Below the pieces are notes generated by a model that saw nothing but the letters and a program-made list of their open reading frames with translations, searched no databases and was not told the DNA's origin. Both the position numbers and the translations under genes were made by a program. DNA of 64,000 nucleotides from Pontiella sulfatireligans. GTDB lineage: Bacteria > Verrucomicrobiota > Kiritimatiellia > Kiritimatiellales > Pontiellaceae. Of the stretch, positions 35,069 through 44,122 are shown in pieces (the stretch's first letter is position 1; the number at the start of each line of letters is the position of its first letter). The stretch lies in the NCBI RefSeq assembly GCF_900890705.1, contig NZ_CAAHFH010000001.1, positions 558,001 through 622,000 on the forward strand, written 5' to 3'.

Positions 35069-35106
35069 TTCTTTATCTAGAAACCTAAATTGAAAGGATC
35101 GATTGA

Positions 35107-36255
35107 ATGAAGCTGAAAACACTACCTATTTTTATGGCCTTTGTGGTGATGGGCGTTGCCGATGCCATGGGACCGTTGTCCGATGCCGTAAAAACCCAGT
35201 ATGAGTTGAGCAATGTGATGGCGACCATGTTGTCGTTCTTCGTGTTTATTGCTTTTGCTGCGTTCAGTGTGCCGGGCGGTTTGCTGGCATCCCGGATCGG
35301 GATGAAAAAACTGCTTCTGCTGGGACTCGGTTTGAATGCCGTGGCCATGCTGGTGCCGAGTCTGATGGTGCCGGGCTTTGGCCTGCTGCTGACCTGCATT
35401 TTTGTGCTGGGTATCGGCACAACGTTCCTGCAGGTTGCAGGTAATCCGATTATGCGCGATGTCAGCGCGGAAGGTGCTTTCAGCCGCAACCTAAGTTTTG
35501 CTCAGGGCTTCAAGGGGTTGGGTAGCACGTTGGCCACCTATCTCGTGACCGCGATCTCCGCGATTGCCTTGTTCAACAAAATGGGATGGCGAGGCACTTT
35601 CCCTGTGTTCTTTGTGTTGATGGCAGTGGCATTTATTTTTGTTTCTTTGATAAAAGTAGAGGAAAGCAAGCCGGAGGTTCCGCCGAGTGTCGCTTCGAGT
35701 CTCCGCCTGCTCAAAGAGCCGGTCTTTGCGATGGCTGTGCTCGGCATTTTCCTTTATGTCGGCGCGGAGGTCTGCATGGCCCGGTTCCTGTTCCCCAGCC
35801 TGAAAGAGATGGGCATGGACGAGGCGACGGCCGGCAAGTTCGGCCCCGCGCTCTTCTTCCTGTTGTTAACCATCGGCCGCATCGGTGGCGGGGTGGCTCT
35901 TGCCAAGGTAAAACCGCGCCCGGCGTTCCGCGTGTCGGCACTGATGGGTGTGGTGGGTGTAGGCTTGCTTATGACCGGAAATACATCGCTGGCAATTGGC
36001 GGCGTGATTCTGGGTGGTCTTGGTTTCGCTAACATCTGGCCGCTACTTTTCTCGATTACAGTCGAAGAGAAGCCGGAGCGTGCCGGCGAGTTGAGCGGAC
36101 TGATGTGCATGGCGATTTCCGGCGGGGCGCTCGTTCCTCTTGTGATGGGCGGTCTGGTTGATGCTGGAATGAATGCGATATCGTTTGTTGTTCCGCTGGT
36201 TTGCTTTATTTATCTCTTTGTTCTGTCGCTTAAAGGCGGCAAAGTTACCGTTTAA
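35107..36255 (+). CDS. MFS sugar permease (FucP/GluP-like)
   Basis: A 382-residue integral membrane protein with about 11-12 hydrophobic helices. Features of the FHS sugar-proton symporter group are visible: ADAMGPLSDAVKTQYELS in the first helix and loop, VPGGLLASRIGMKK after helix 3, and GLGFANIWPLLFS in the second half. The family imports fucose, glucose or galactose, and fucose fits the neighbouring fucosidases. AGGA lies 8 nt before the ATG. It is 16 nt upstream of a ROK kinase. Confidence 0.85.
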   Translation: MKLKTLPIFMAFVVMGVADAMGPLSDAVKTQYELSNVMATMLSFFVFIAFAAFSVPGGLLASRIGMKKLLLLGLGLNAVAMLVPSLMVPGFGLLLTCIFVLGIGTTFLQVAGNPIMRDVSAEGAFSRNLSFAQGFKGLGSTLATYLVTAISAIALFNKMGWRGTFPVFFVLMAVAFIFVSLIKVEESKPEVPPSVASSLRLLKEPVFAMAVLGIFLYVGAEVCMARFLFPSLKEMGMDEATAGKFGPALFFLLLTIGRIGGGVALAKVKPRPAFRVSALMGVVGVGLLMTGNTSLAIGGVILGGLGFANIWPLLFSITVEEKPERAGELSGLMCMAISGGALVPLVMGGLVDAGMNAISFVVPLVCFIYLFVLSLKGGKVTV

Positions 36256-36271
36256 TGGAAGGGAGTGCTAG

Positions 36272-37366
36272 ATGAACTACGACAATGACAAACGAATCGT
36301 CGCCACGCTAGATGCGGGCGGAACCAACTTCGTGTTCTCGGCCATTCAGGGTAAGGAAGAGGTCGTCGATCCGATCCGTCTCAATTCGAATGCCGACAAC
36401 CTCGAGCTGTGCCTCGAAACGATCAGGCATGGGTTCCGTGAAGTGATCGCCAAACTGGATCAGCCGCCGGTAGCCATCAGTTTTGCATTCCCCGGTCCGG
36501 CGGATTATGCGCGCGGAATCATCGGGGATTTGGGCAACCTTCCCGCATTCAGAGGTGGTGTCGCGCTGGGGCCGATGCTGGAGGCGGAGTTCGGCATTCC
36601 GGTGTTCATCAACAATGACGGAAGCCTCTTTGCCTACGGCGAAGCGCTCGCAGGTGCGTTGCCGGAAATCAATGCAACCTTGGAAGGGGCCGGCAGCCCG
36701 AAACGATACAAAAACCTGTTTGGCATAACGCTAGGAACCGGCTTCGGAGGCGGGGTTGTGATCAACGACGAGTTGCTGATCGGCGACAACAGCTTCGGCG
36801 GCGACATCTGGTGCTACCGCAATAAGAAGTTTCCTCACGAGATCATCGAAACCAGCGTGAGCATCCGCGCGGTCAAGCGCGTCTATGCAGAGCGTTCCGC
36901 CGATTCGTCCGATTTGGATCCCAAGGATATCTTTGATATTGCCGAGGGTGTCAAAGAGGGAGATCGGAAGGCGGCGGTTCAGGCCTTTGCCGAGCTTGGA
37001 GAAATGGCCGGGGATGTGGTCTGCCATGCCATCACTACGATTGATGGACTGATTGTGATCGGCGGCGGTCTGGCCGGAGCCTCGAAATATATCGTACCGG
37101 GCATGGTGGCGGAGATGAACAGCACGCTGGAATGCGACGGAACTGTTCTCTCGCGAATGCAAGTCAAGGTCTACGATCTGACGGATGAAGAGCAGCTTAA
37201 GCAGTTTCTGGACGGCGAGACGGTTCAGATAACGATTCCCGGAACCGATAAAAAGATCCCGTATCAGGCAGAGCGGAAAATCGGCGTGATGCTCTCCAGT
37301 CTGGGAGCCAACAAAGCCATATCGCTTGGCGCCTATGCCTTTGCATTGCACAAACTGGATAGTTAG
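36272..37366 (+). CDS. ROK-family sugar kinase
   Basis: A 364-residue cytoplasmic protein of the ROK family. The ATP-binding block DAGGTNFVF is at residues 14-22, a sugar-site NNDGSLFAYGE lies near 110, and ITLGTGFGGGVV near 151. The CxCGxxGC zinc motif common in ROK kinases is missing; the corresponding region reads DIWCYRNKKFPHE. There is no N-terminal DNA-binding domain, so it is a kinase rather than a repressor. It probably phosphorylates the monosaccharide imported by the MFS permease encoded 16 nt upstream. GGGAG precedes the ATG by 6 nt. Confidence 0.85.
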   Translation: MNYDNDKRIVATLDAGGTNFVFSAIQGKEEVVDPIRLNSNADNLELCLETIRHGFREVIAKLDQPPVAISFAFPGPADYARGIIGDLGNLPAFRGGVALGPMLEAEFGIPVFINNDGSLFAYGEALAGALPEINATLEGAGSPKRYKNLFGITLGTGFGGGVVINDELLIGDNSFGGDIWCYRNKKFPHEIIETSVSIRAVKRVYAERSADSSDLDPKDIFDIAEGVKEGDRKAAVQAFAELGEMAGDVVCHAITTIDGLIVIGGGLAGASKYIVPGMVAEMNSTLECDGTVLSRMQVKVYDLTDEEQLKQFLDGETVQITIPGTDKKIPYQAERKIGVMLSSLGANKAISLGAYAFALHKLDS

Positions 37367-37489
37367 GTTGCGAAACGAAATGTGAAGGTTGATGGGTGCG
37401 GATTGATGTCGCGTCCGGAATTGGCGATAAAATGGAAGCGGAGTTCTTTGCCGCGGTGGAGGGCATTTTTTTAGGATGGTTTTTTCCCA

Positions 37490-37993
37490 TTATGTTGTAC
37501 GTGATGGCAAACCAATACTTGTCCCATCAATAGCTTTCATCATGTCAGCGAGGATCGACTTTTCATCTTTATGCTGATTCTTCTCGCCGATCCAGCCGTT
37601 CAGGGTTGCCAGCTGTCGTGCTGCTGAAAGGCGCTTCCGGATCGGGACGGCAGGATCTCGGATCATGTGGGACAACATTAAAGTGACATCGCTCTTCTTC
37701 AGTTCCCGTTTCATCGCTTCGGGATCGACATCGCGCGGCTTCCACTCGCAGCGTGACAGCATCAATCTCACGTGCGGGCGCCGCTCAAGTTCCAGTGCTC
37801 TGACGCCGGCGGATTCTGGAGCATAGCCTGCCTGCCTTGCGCATGCGGCGTGGGATTCTTCCGGGAATATCATTCTGGCGAGCACGTAGCGCAATTGGCG
37901 GACAGTGTACTTTCCGTATAACTCGGCATGGTCGGCGCCCATTTCGAGGCGTTGGCCTTCTAATACAGCGTATTTATTGTCTGATCGTTTCAT
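37490..37993 (-). CDS. Terminase small subunit-like protein (element-borne)
   Basis: A 167-residue soluble protein. The order of segments (YTVRQLRYVLARM, HAACARQAGYAPESAGVRALELERRP, then an alpha-helical C-terminal half) resembles the helix-turn-helix small subunit of phage terminases, but the match is weak. AAGGAA lies 7 nt before the ATG at 37993. It belongs to the decayed integrative element, transcribed like the primase relic upstream. A 31-nt repeat shared with the primase promoter lies just upstream. Confidence 0.45.
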   Translation of the reverse strand: MKRSDNKYAVLEGQRLEMGADHAELYGKYTVRQLRYVLARMIFPEESHAACARQAGYAPESAGVRALELERRPHVRLMLSRCEWKPRDVDPEAMKRELKKSDVTLMLSHMIRDPAVPIRKRLSAARQLATLNGWIGEKNQHKDEKSILADMMKAIDGTSIGLPSRTT

Positions 37994-38019
37994 GGTCGTT
38001 TCCTTCGGGTGCATATCTG

Positions 38020-38052
38020 TTTTGGGAGTATTGGTAGTTTTGGGTATGGGGG
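38020..38052 (-). repeat. 31-nt repeat, copy A (TTTTGGGAGTATTGG...)
   Basis: TTTTGGGAGTATTGGTAG followed by TTTTGGGTATGGGG lies directly upstream of the terminase-like gene. The same text, with a few differences, lies at 39100-39130 on the other strand, upstream of the primase relic. Probably an operator or replication-type repeat of the element. Confidence 0.5.
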
Positions 38053-38204
38053 TTGTGTGGGAAACACGAAATAATGGGGTCGGAGAGACCGTTCTGGGGG
38101 TGAATCTGTAATGTGCTCCTCATGTGAAGGTTACCTTGAATTAGATGGTTTTAGGGTGCGTTTTGGTTGTACTCGAAACTGCCATGTCATGGGCGCGCGC
38201 GTCC

Positions 38205-39081
38205 TCATTCCTCTGAATACGGCGCTTTCATAGCTGGGAAATCAGCGGTTGGGGCATGGGATTGGGGTTCAGGTAGAGGACGTTGCCATCTTTCCCCATC
38301 CCGCAGATGGCCCGGGAGACGGCTCAGGCGGGCTTCGTTTCGGCAGGCCGGATCGACACCCAGCGGAACCAGATATCTTGCGTACAGGTCATCCTCGATC
38401 CGACGTTGCCATTCAGCGTTGGTCTTTATTCCCTGAACGGCAATCAATGCATGGATCGATTTCCCGCCGCTATCAATCAACGCGGCCACTGGTAATGGAA
38501 TCTTGGACCAAAAGGCGAGCTGGTCGCTGCAGTCCCGAAACGGGATTGGGAATGTAGTGGGGGAGAGCAGCGGGTCCTGAGGCCGATATGATGCCCTCCC
38601 ATTCATGAACGGTCTTTACGTCGGTGTCATACTTGGTTCCGATGAATAGATGGTCATCCGGGGAGTAGAGCGAGTTTAGAAGCTGGTATGCATGAGTCGC
38701 TTGATCATTGTTCAATGGGACCGGCGAGGCATTGGTGATGTCCTGCTCGCTTACGCCTGAACCGCGTTCGATTAGCCTATCCCTGTATTCGGGTTTAACC
38801 CTCGGTTTGGATTTCCGGCTGATGGGGCGGGGGTGATAGCCAGCGCCGTTTTCAAGCGGTTGATTCTCCTGCCGTGCTTTCTGGGTCGCGGCAATAATTT
38901 CGTTGTCCGAAATATGGCGTGACCCGTGTGCTGCATTGTGCAGGTCCCTGTGGATCTGCTCCTCGGTTAATCCGGCCAGCACGCCAAGGTTGGCGATTCC
39001 CAGCAGGGCGGTATGGCACCCTCCGCTTCCTGATGATGGAAGGTTGGTCAGTGCGCCGGCATATTTGTCGATCAGTTTCAT
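38205..39081 (-). pseudogene. Frameshifted phage/plasmid-type primase-like protein
   Basis: The frame starting at 39081 (MKLIDKYAGAL, with AGGG about 10 nt upstream) encodes about 150 residues with HTALLGIANLGVLAGLTEEQ. At roughly 38570-38585 homology jumps to another frame, which continues with LPVAALIDSGGKSIHALIAV, then VPLGVDPACRNEARLSRLPG, a hallmark of the primase-like proteins in integrative elements. A single-base indel near the GGCCTCAGGACCC stretch explains it. The C-terminal helicase part is missing. Confidence 0.7.
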
Positions 39082-39099
39082 TTGGGTCGTTCCCTTTAT

Positions 39100-39167
39100 C
39101 CCCACTCCCAAAACTACCATTACTCCCAATACGGGAAGGATCATGTCTAGTTTTGGGAGTTATGGGG
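39100..39167 (-). promoter_or_regulatory. 31-nt repeat, copy B, inside a 13-bp inverted repeat
   Basis: ACTCCCAAAACTA (39104-39116) and TAGTTTTGGGAGT (39148-39160) form a perfect 13-bp inverted repeat with a 31-nt spacer, and CCCC/GGGG lie outside it. Another CTCCCAAT half-motif lies inside (39123-39130) and one more at 39178-39184. The array is immediately upstream of the primase relic and looks like a control region of the element. Confidence 0.5.
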
Positions 39168-39289
39168 ATTATGACGATTGGGAGTTAATGTTCCTGTGAA
39201 TCCAGCAAGCTGACTTGAAGCGATGAAGGCCCCCCTTTGGGGTTCTGCATTGTTATGATCTCGAAACGATTGGGGAAATGCCGAACAAG

Positions 39290-39545
39290 CTACTCAATTT
39301 TTTCCGTCTCGAATCCATGCCGTTTCTTGAGCTGGCGCAGGGTTGCCACTCCGTTGTAGTCTGAGTTGCAGAGTTTCTCCTCCAATTTATCCGAAGCCCT
39401 TTCTAAGGCGTCGGATCGTGCCCCTTGCAATAGCTGGATTGTTGACGACAAGCACCAGTCCACAATCTTGCATGCCCCCTCGGCGGTGACCTCATCGATT
39501 TCATCGGTCTTACCCATTACGGCCAACACCAGAGCTACCCGTATA
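39290..39545 (-). pseudogene. C-terminal fragment of a DUF3987-type helicase/primase
   Basis: The frame reads RIRVALVLAVMG, then EGACKIVDWCLSSTIQLL and ATLRQLKKRHGF. This is the usual end of element-borne DUF3987-like helicase proteins. The start and the ATPase part are gone. It is joined directly to an integrase N-terminal fragment, evidence of a deletion between the two genes. Confidence 0.5.
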
Positions 39546-39824
39546 CGACTGCCATGTGTCGGAAATGGATAGTGGGGGATTTTGACTCTCCAATGCCACG
39601 TCTAATTTTTCGCTGGCTTGGCTGGCTTTCAGAGCCAATTGGTCGAGGGCCGTCTTCTCATCGGCATAGACCAAGGGAGCCATGAACTCTTTTTGCTTTT
39701 GCTTTGCCTCTTCGGCATCAGAGGTTTTGAGGGATATTTTTTGTCTTTTCCCGTTAAGCCGAACTTCTGAGGAAATACGGCTCCTTCTGCGATGCAATCC
39801 TCTCGCACTCAATGAGTTAAACAA
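39510..39824 (-). pseudogene. N-terminal fragment of a tyrosine recombinase (integrase)
   Basis: GLHRRRSR followed by RLNGKRQKISLKTSDAEEAK is the arm-binding start of a phage-type integrase, and SISDTWQSYTGSS marks the linker before the core-binding domain. The catalytic domain is absent. The IS1634 element begins just upstream, so the integrase promoter was also disturbed. Confidence 0.65.
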
Positions 39825-39912
39825 AAAGAATGTCCAAGTTTTTCAAAATCTGTACCCATGTAAACATAAACTTAGTGCTTGCATGTTTCGCTATGTCGCA
39901 TATTGTGCGGCC

Positions 39913-41661
39913 ATGTATATAGAACGAGTGCCCAATCGAAACTCTCCGCCCGCCGTCCTCTTGCGGGAGTCGTGGCGGGAAAATGGAAAAGTCCGAAAAA
40001 AAACAGTGGCTAATCTGAGCGGATTGCCCGATGAACTCGTCGAGGCGCTTCGGGCGGCCCTCAAGGGCGAATCGATCCCGGCATCGGAAGGGATTGCATC
40101 TCTTGAAAAAGCCATATCCATTCATGACGCCCGCCAGCACGGCCATGTTGCAGCCATCCATTCTGTGCTGAAAAAGTCGGGGCTGCTGGGCATGATCGAC
40201 TCAAAACGTTCCCGTGAAAGGGATGTGGTTGCGGCGATGATTATTGATCGCATTATCAGCGGGGATTCCAAGCTCGCAACGGTTCGCCATTGCGACCCCC
40301 AGACCGCTTCAACCTCTCTGGGCGAGCTACTCTCCCTTGAGGATTTGCATGAAAACGAGTGCTATGCGGCAATGGATTGGCTGCTGGAACGAGAGGATAA
40401 AATCCAAAAGAAACTTGCGAAAAAGCATCTTGCCGACGGCGCCCCCGGACTGTTCGATCTTTCATCCTCCTATTTCGAGGGGCAATGCTGCGAGCTGGCC
40501 CAATTCGGGTATTCCCGCGATCATCGGGGGGATCGCAAGCAAGTGAACTACGGAATCTACTGCAACACCGCTGGTACGCCCGTCGGCGTCGAAGTCCTGG
40601 CCGGGAACGAAAGCGACCGCATTGCCTTTCCCATAGCGGTGGAACGGGTGCGAAAGGATTTCAACCACAAGAATGTCATCTTCATTGGCGACCGCGGAAT
40701 GATCAGCGGAAAAGCCATCGACGAATACCTTCGCGACGAAGAAGGCGCGGACTGGATCACGGCGCTCAATGCCGCCTCCATTGCAAAGCTTGAACGGTGC
40801 GGGAGCATCCAGCTCACGTTCTTCGACGAATGCGACCTCGCGAGCATAACCCACCCCGACTACCCGGACGAACGCCTCGTCGTCTGCCGCAACCCCGACC
40901 TCGCCAAACGCCGCTCAAAAAGGCGCGAAGCCCTTTTGCAAGCCACCGAAAAACTTCTCGCCGAAATCATCAAAAAGGTCGAACGCAAAAACAAACCCCT
41001 GCGCGGCAAGGATGCGATCGGGGTGGAGGTCGGCAAAATCATCAACAAGAAAAAGATGGCGAAACACTTCAACCTCACCATCGAGGACGACACCTTCGCC
41101 TTTGACCGCAACGCAGAAAAGATCCGTTCCGAATCCGCCACCGACGGCCTCTATGTCATCCGCAGCAGCGTCGACAAAACCCGTATGACCGACCAGGAAC
41201 TCGTGGCCAACTATAAAAACCTCGAAATGGTCGAACGCGCCTTCCGCTCCCTCAAATCCATCGACCTAAACGTCCGCCCCATCTATCACCGCCTTGACAA
41301 CCGAGTCCGCGCGCACATCTTCATCTGCATGCTCGCCTACCACATCGAGCACCAAATGCGCAGCCAGCTAGCGCCCCTGCTTTTCGCCGACGAACAAAAA
41401 GAAACCGCGGCCGAACGCGATAGCGTCGTCGACCCCGTCAAACGCTCCGACTCCGCCAAGAAAAAAGACCAAACCCGCCGCACCCCGGACGGGCAGCATC
41501 CCATATCGAGCTTTCGCGACATTCTCAACACCCTATCCGCCATCACCCGCTCGCGGGTCAAAGTGGAAGGCCATAAAAAAGGAGACTTCAAAACCACCTC
41601 AACCCCGACTCCCTACCAGCAAAAAATACTAGAATGGCTTGGAGCAACGCGAGGAATGTAG
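39913..41661 (+). CDS. IS1634-family transposase
   Basis: A 582-residue DDE transposase of the IS4/IS1634 group with an intact frame. The triad is visible: D182 (GLFDLSSSYFEG), D260 (FIGDRGM) and E441 (NLEMVERAFRSLKS). The open frame extends upstream to 39682 over the integrase relic. I prefer the ATG at 39913 (MYIERVPNRNS), with 39883 as an alternative. It is a single-gene insertion sequence placed into the decayed integrative element. I could not identify its terminal repeats; a CCGACT-CAC-AGTCGG hairpin at 41691-41705 may lie at or near the right end. Confidence 0.9.
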   Translation: MYIERVPNRNSPPAVLLRESWRENGKVRKKTVANLSGLPDELVEALRAALKGESIPASEGIASLEKAISIHDARQHGHVAAIHSVLKKSGLLGMIDSKRSRERDVVAAMIIDRIISGDSKLATVRHCDPQTASTSLGELLSLEDLHENECYAAMDWLLEREDKIQKKLAKKHLADGAPGLFDLSSSYFEGQCCELAQFGYSRDHRGDRKQVNYGIYCNTAGTPVGVEVLAGNESDRIAFPIAVERVRKDFNHKNVIFIGDRGMISGKAIDEYLRDEEGADWITALNAASIAKLERCGSIQLTFFDECDLASITHPDYPDERLVVCRNPDLAKRRSKRREALLQATEKLLAEIIKKVERKNKPLRGKDAIGVEVGKIINKKKMAKHFNLTIEDDTFAFDRNAEKIRSESATDGLYVIRSSVDKTRMTDQELVANYKNLEMVERAFRSLKSIDLNVRPIYHRLDNRVRAHIFICMLAYHIEHQMRSQLAPLLFADEQKETAAERDSVVDPVKRSDSAKKKDQTRRTPDGQHPISSFRDILNTLSAITRSRVKVEGHKKGDFKTTSTPTPYQQKILEWLGATRGM

Positions 41662-42012
41662 CCAGCAGCAAGAAAAGCGTATTTGTGCAACCGACTCACA
41701 GTCGGATAGATACGCATATTCATGCCGAGAAGTTCGGGTTGCGGGAAATGCAGAGTGCGGTTCCTGATAAAACTGCCATCGCGGTTATCTCGGGGAAGGT
41801 TCGAAATGAAACGTCCACCACCATAATTATCAGGAAGCATCCCATGTGGTCCATCCACACGAGACGACCATTATGATTCGTGCCTGAATGGTTTGGGTGC
41901 GGGTTACGGGTAATGTGGAGAGCCCATATGTTTGGCAAATGTTTGGCAAGTTGGCTTAAAATATCACCAAACATCAGGAGTCATCAAAAAGAAAGCGGAA
42001 ATACAAAAACAA
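41662..42012. other. Non-coding stretch between IS1634 and the tRNA
   Basis: Holds the 6-bp hairpin at 41691-41705 and TTTGGCAAATGTTTGGCAAG direct repeats near 41933-41952. I see no gene. It may contain the right end of the IS and the junction of the old integrative element with the tRNA, but no copy of the tRNA 3' end is repeated here or near 37.4 kb. Confidence 0.4.
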
Positions 42013-42016
42013 TAAA

Positions 42017-42048
42017 AAACCCTGCTATCGTTTAATATAACAGGGTTT
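42017..42048 (-). terminator. Rho-independent terminator of tRNA-Met
   Basis: On the minus strand AAACCCTG pairs with CAGGGTTT around a 16-nt loop, followed by TTTATTGTTTTT. It lies 8 nt downstream of the tRNA 3' end. Confidence 0.85.
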
Positions 42049-42055
42049 AAAGTGG

Positions 42056-42128
42056 TGGCTGTGAGTGGACTTGAACCACCGACAAGCGGATTATGATTCC
42101 GCTGCTCTGCCAACTGAGCTACACAGCC
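42056..42128 (-). tRNA. tRNA-Met (anticodon CAT)
   Basis: A 73-nt cloverleaf: acceptor GGCTGTG/CACAGCC, D-arm with GCTC and GAGC, anticodon stem GCGGA/TCCGC around loop ATCATAA, and a T-arm with TTCAAGT. The discriminator is A, and CCA is not encoded. The CAT anticodon fits elongator Met; tRNA-Ile with a modified C cannot be excluded. Its 3' end faces the decayed integrative element, the usual integration side. Confidence 0.93.
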
Positions 42129-42187
42129 TTTTGTTGAAAAGAAGTGCAGAAGATAGTTAAACCCCTCCCGCTTGGCAAGGCCAATTC

Positions 42188-42772
42188 CTACTCTTTTTTC
42201 GAGGCTAAATCGCGTAATGATTGGCCTTTGGCGAAGACGTCTTCAATAACGGCTTTTCCGGCGAGAATCCGTACGGATGCCCAACAGTTGGTGTTGCGCG
42301 TGGCTTCGCGTGCCAGCACCTCGGCGCGGGGCGCTTTGGCTTCGTCCATGTAGAAGCGGTCGAAGGGCAGGTCAATGCGAAGGCCTTTGTCCGTTCTTTT
42401 TTTTGTTTCGCGGTTCCATGTGTCTTTGCGGCCGAGGCTGCGGGTTTTGAGGTAGTGACCGCCAATGGGCTTTTCGATGCTCCAACCGGTGAATACTGCA
42501 AATCCATCTTCGCCGGTTTGGAGCAGGGCATAGATAGGTTGCTTGTATGCGAGGTCCGGATCCTGCTTTTTGTTGCCAGGGATGTAGTCGTCCTCGTAGG
42601 CCAGCCGGACATAGCGGCCTTGGAAGGGATCGGCCGGGTCAATGGGGCGGGTTTTGAATTTAAACTCGGTTCCATTGCGCAGAATGTTTTCTTTTCCCTG
42701 GATCATTTTGAATGGCACCGCGAATTGGACTGCGATCAATAGGCCGAGGGCGATGAGGGGAAGCTTTTTCAT
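42188..42772 (-). CDS. GDYXXLXY-type membrane-anchored protein
   Basis: A 194-residue protein with one N-terminal hydrophobic segment and the family motifs DPADPFQGRYVRLAYE (the GDYXXLXY box in variant form) and LPFDRFYMDEAKAPRAE. Members are regularly encoded next to DUF2157/DUF4401 membrane proteins, as here: its ATG overlaps the stop of the DUF2157 gene (ATGA) and AGGAGGT lies 8 nt upstream. Function unknown. Confidence 0.85.
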   Translation of the reverse strand: MKKLPLIALGLLIAVQFAVPFKMIQGKENILRNGTEFKFKTRPIDPADPFQGRYVRLAYEDDYIPGNKKQDPDLAYKQPIYALLQTGEDGFAVFTGWSIEKPIGGHYLKTRSLGRKDTWNRETKKRTDKGLRIDLPFDRFYMDEAKAPRAEVLAREATRNTNCWASVRILAGKAVIEDVFAKGQSLRDLASKKE

Positions 42773-44097
42773 GAGATGACCTCCTTTTGTTTTTTACGGC
42801 GCGCCATTACCAGGTTTACGGTCAGGAAGCAGGCGCCCAGTGTGATGAATACGATGCCTCGGGCAAAGAAGCCAAAGTCGGCGTCGAAGAAGCGAGTGAT
42901 CAGCAGGAGGGCGAGCAGGGCCATTCCTCCATTGAGCTGGCGCAGCTTGATGTTCCGGCAGCCGAGCATGATATACATGATGCCGAGGAAGAGCATGAAG
43001 CCGTTAAAGATCAGCGCATTCACCATGTCCATGTCGTTATCGCTCAGTCCAAGCAGGAAGCAGCCGGATGCAATAACCGGGAAAACGGCGAGCGTGATGG
43101 TTTCGATGGAGCTGCGCCGAAAGGCTTTGATGGCCGCTACGATCCAGCCGGCTAGGAACAGCAGGGTAACGCCTCCGTCGAACCATGGGCCCCATTGGCG
43201 GTAGTGCCAGCCGGAACGGATATGGTGCCAGCCTATCTCGTCCCACATATCCGACCACGTGAAGATATAGGCGAGCACGGCCATTCCGATGATTCCAAAA
43301 ATCTTGGGCGGATTATTCCAGCCGTCGCGATCGCTGTAAAGATGGATGCCGAGCAGGCCGGCCCCGCTGAGCAGCGCGGCATAGGCGACGATCCACAGTC
43401 CCGGAACCGTTCGTTCAAATACGATGCCGGTGGAAATGCAGAGCGTGAGCATGACGCTCCAAAAGTTGAGCAGGGTTTCAGGCGCGTGGCGGTCGGTGCG
43501 GATCAAGCTGACCAATCTTCCAATGCTTGGAAGGATTAGCAGCCAGAACCAGAAGGCATACCCTAAGGTTTCCTGCGCAACACCGCTCCAGCCGCAGGCC
43601 AGTGCGAGATAGATGAGTCCAGCGCCCGAAGAGCGCAACAGGAACGTGAGCGGCAATGCCAACAGCGTCCAGGTCAGGAAAAAATTCGGCATGTTGCTGG
43701 GTATGTTGTAGGTCTGCCCAATCAAGGCGATGGATGCGCCGATCGCAAGCGTGTGGAATATGCCAGCCGACTCGCGCAAAGCGACGCCGCCTTTTTTCAG
43801 CAAGGCAACGATGCTGAGCAACGAACCGATCACGAGCGGACAGACCGACAGCACAGCGCGGGTTGGCCGGCTGAGTTGGTCCCAGTTGTGGGCGAACAGC
43901 AGGATGATGCCCGCGCCGATCAGCAGCGAGCCTAAGACGGCAAAGGCAATGATGGCCCAATGCATGCCGCTGGCCGTGTTTTCGCAATAGTACGATTTGA
44001 TTCCCTTGGCGGTTTCGGAAGAGACAACCCCTTCCGTTTCAAGAAGCGGAAGCTCCTTTTCCAGCCACTGAATATGTTTTGCCGATACTTTTCTCAT
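42769..44097 (-). CDS. DUF2157 integral membrane protein
   Basis: A 442-residue protein: a soluble N-terminal region (residues 1-60) followed by about 12-13 membrane helices. The early part HWAIIAFAVLGSLLIGAGIILLFAHNWDQLSRPTRA is the diagnostic DUF2157 segment. AAGGAG precedes the start. It is the middle gene of the DUF2339 / DUF2157 / GDYXXLXY set. The family has no known activity. Confidence 0.9.
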   Translation of the reverse strand: MRKVSAKHIQWLEKELPLLETEGVVSSETAKGIKSYYCENTASGMHWAIIAFAVLGSLLIGAGIILLFAHNWDQLSRPTRAVLSVCPLVIGSLLSIVALLKKGGVALRESAGIFHTLAIGASIALIGQTYNIPSNMPNFFLTWTLLALPLTFLLRSSGAGLIYLALACGWSGVAQETLGYAFWFWLLILPSIGRLVSLIRTDRHAPETLLNFWSVMLTLCISTGIVFERTVPGLWIVAYAALLSGAGLLGIHLYSDRDGWNNPPKIFGIIGMAVLAYIFTWSDMWDEIGWHHIRSGWHYRQWGPWFDGGVTLLFLAGWIVAAIKAFRRSSIETITLAVFPVIASGCFLLGLSDNDMDMVNALIFNGFMLFLGIMYIMLGCRNIKLRQLNGGMALLALLLITRFFDADFGFFARGIVFITLGACFLTVNLVMARRKKQKEVIS

Positions 44098-44122
44098 GTT
44101 ATGTGTCTCCTTCCGTTAGGTG

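Noticed and set aside
38020-39190. TTTTGGGAG repeats as a CRISPR or G-quadruplex array
   Set aside because: Only two main copies in opposite orientation, and the G-runs are too short and unevenly spaced for a clear quadruplex claim.
39682-39912. N-terminal 77 residues of the IS1634 open frame
   Set aside because: They are antisense to the integrase relic and unlike transposase starts; MYIERVPNRNS at 39913 fits the family.
37367-42128. Attachment-site repeat of the tRNA-Met 3' end
   Set aside because: I looked for the TTCAAGTCCACTCACAGCC text near 37.4 kb and around 41.9 kb and found no second copy.
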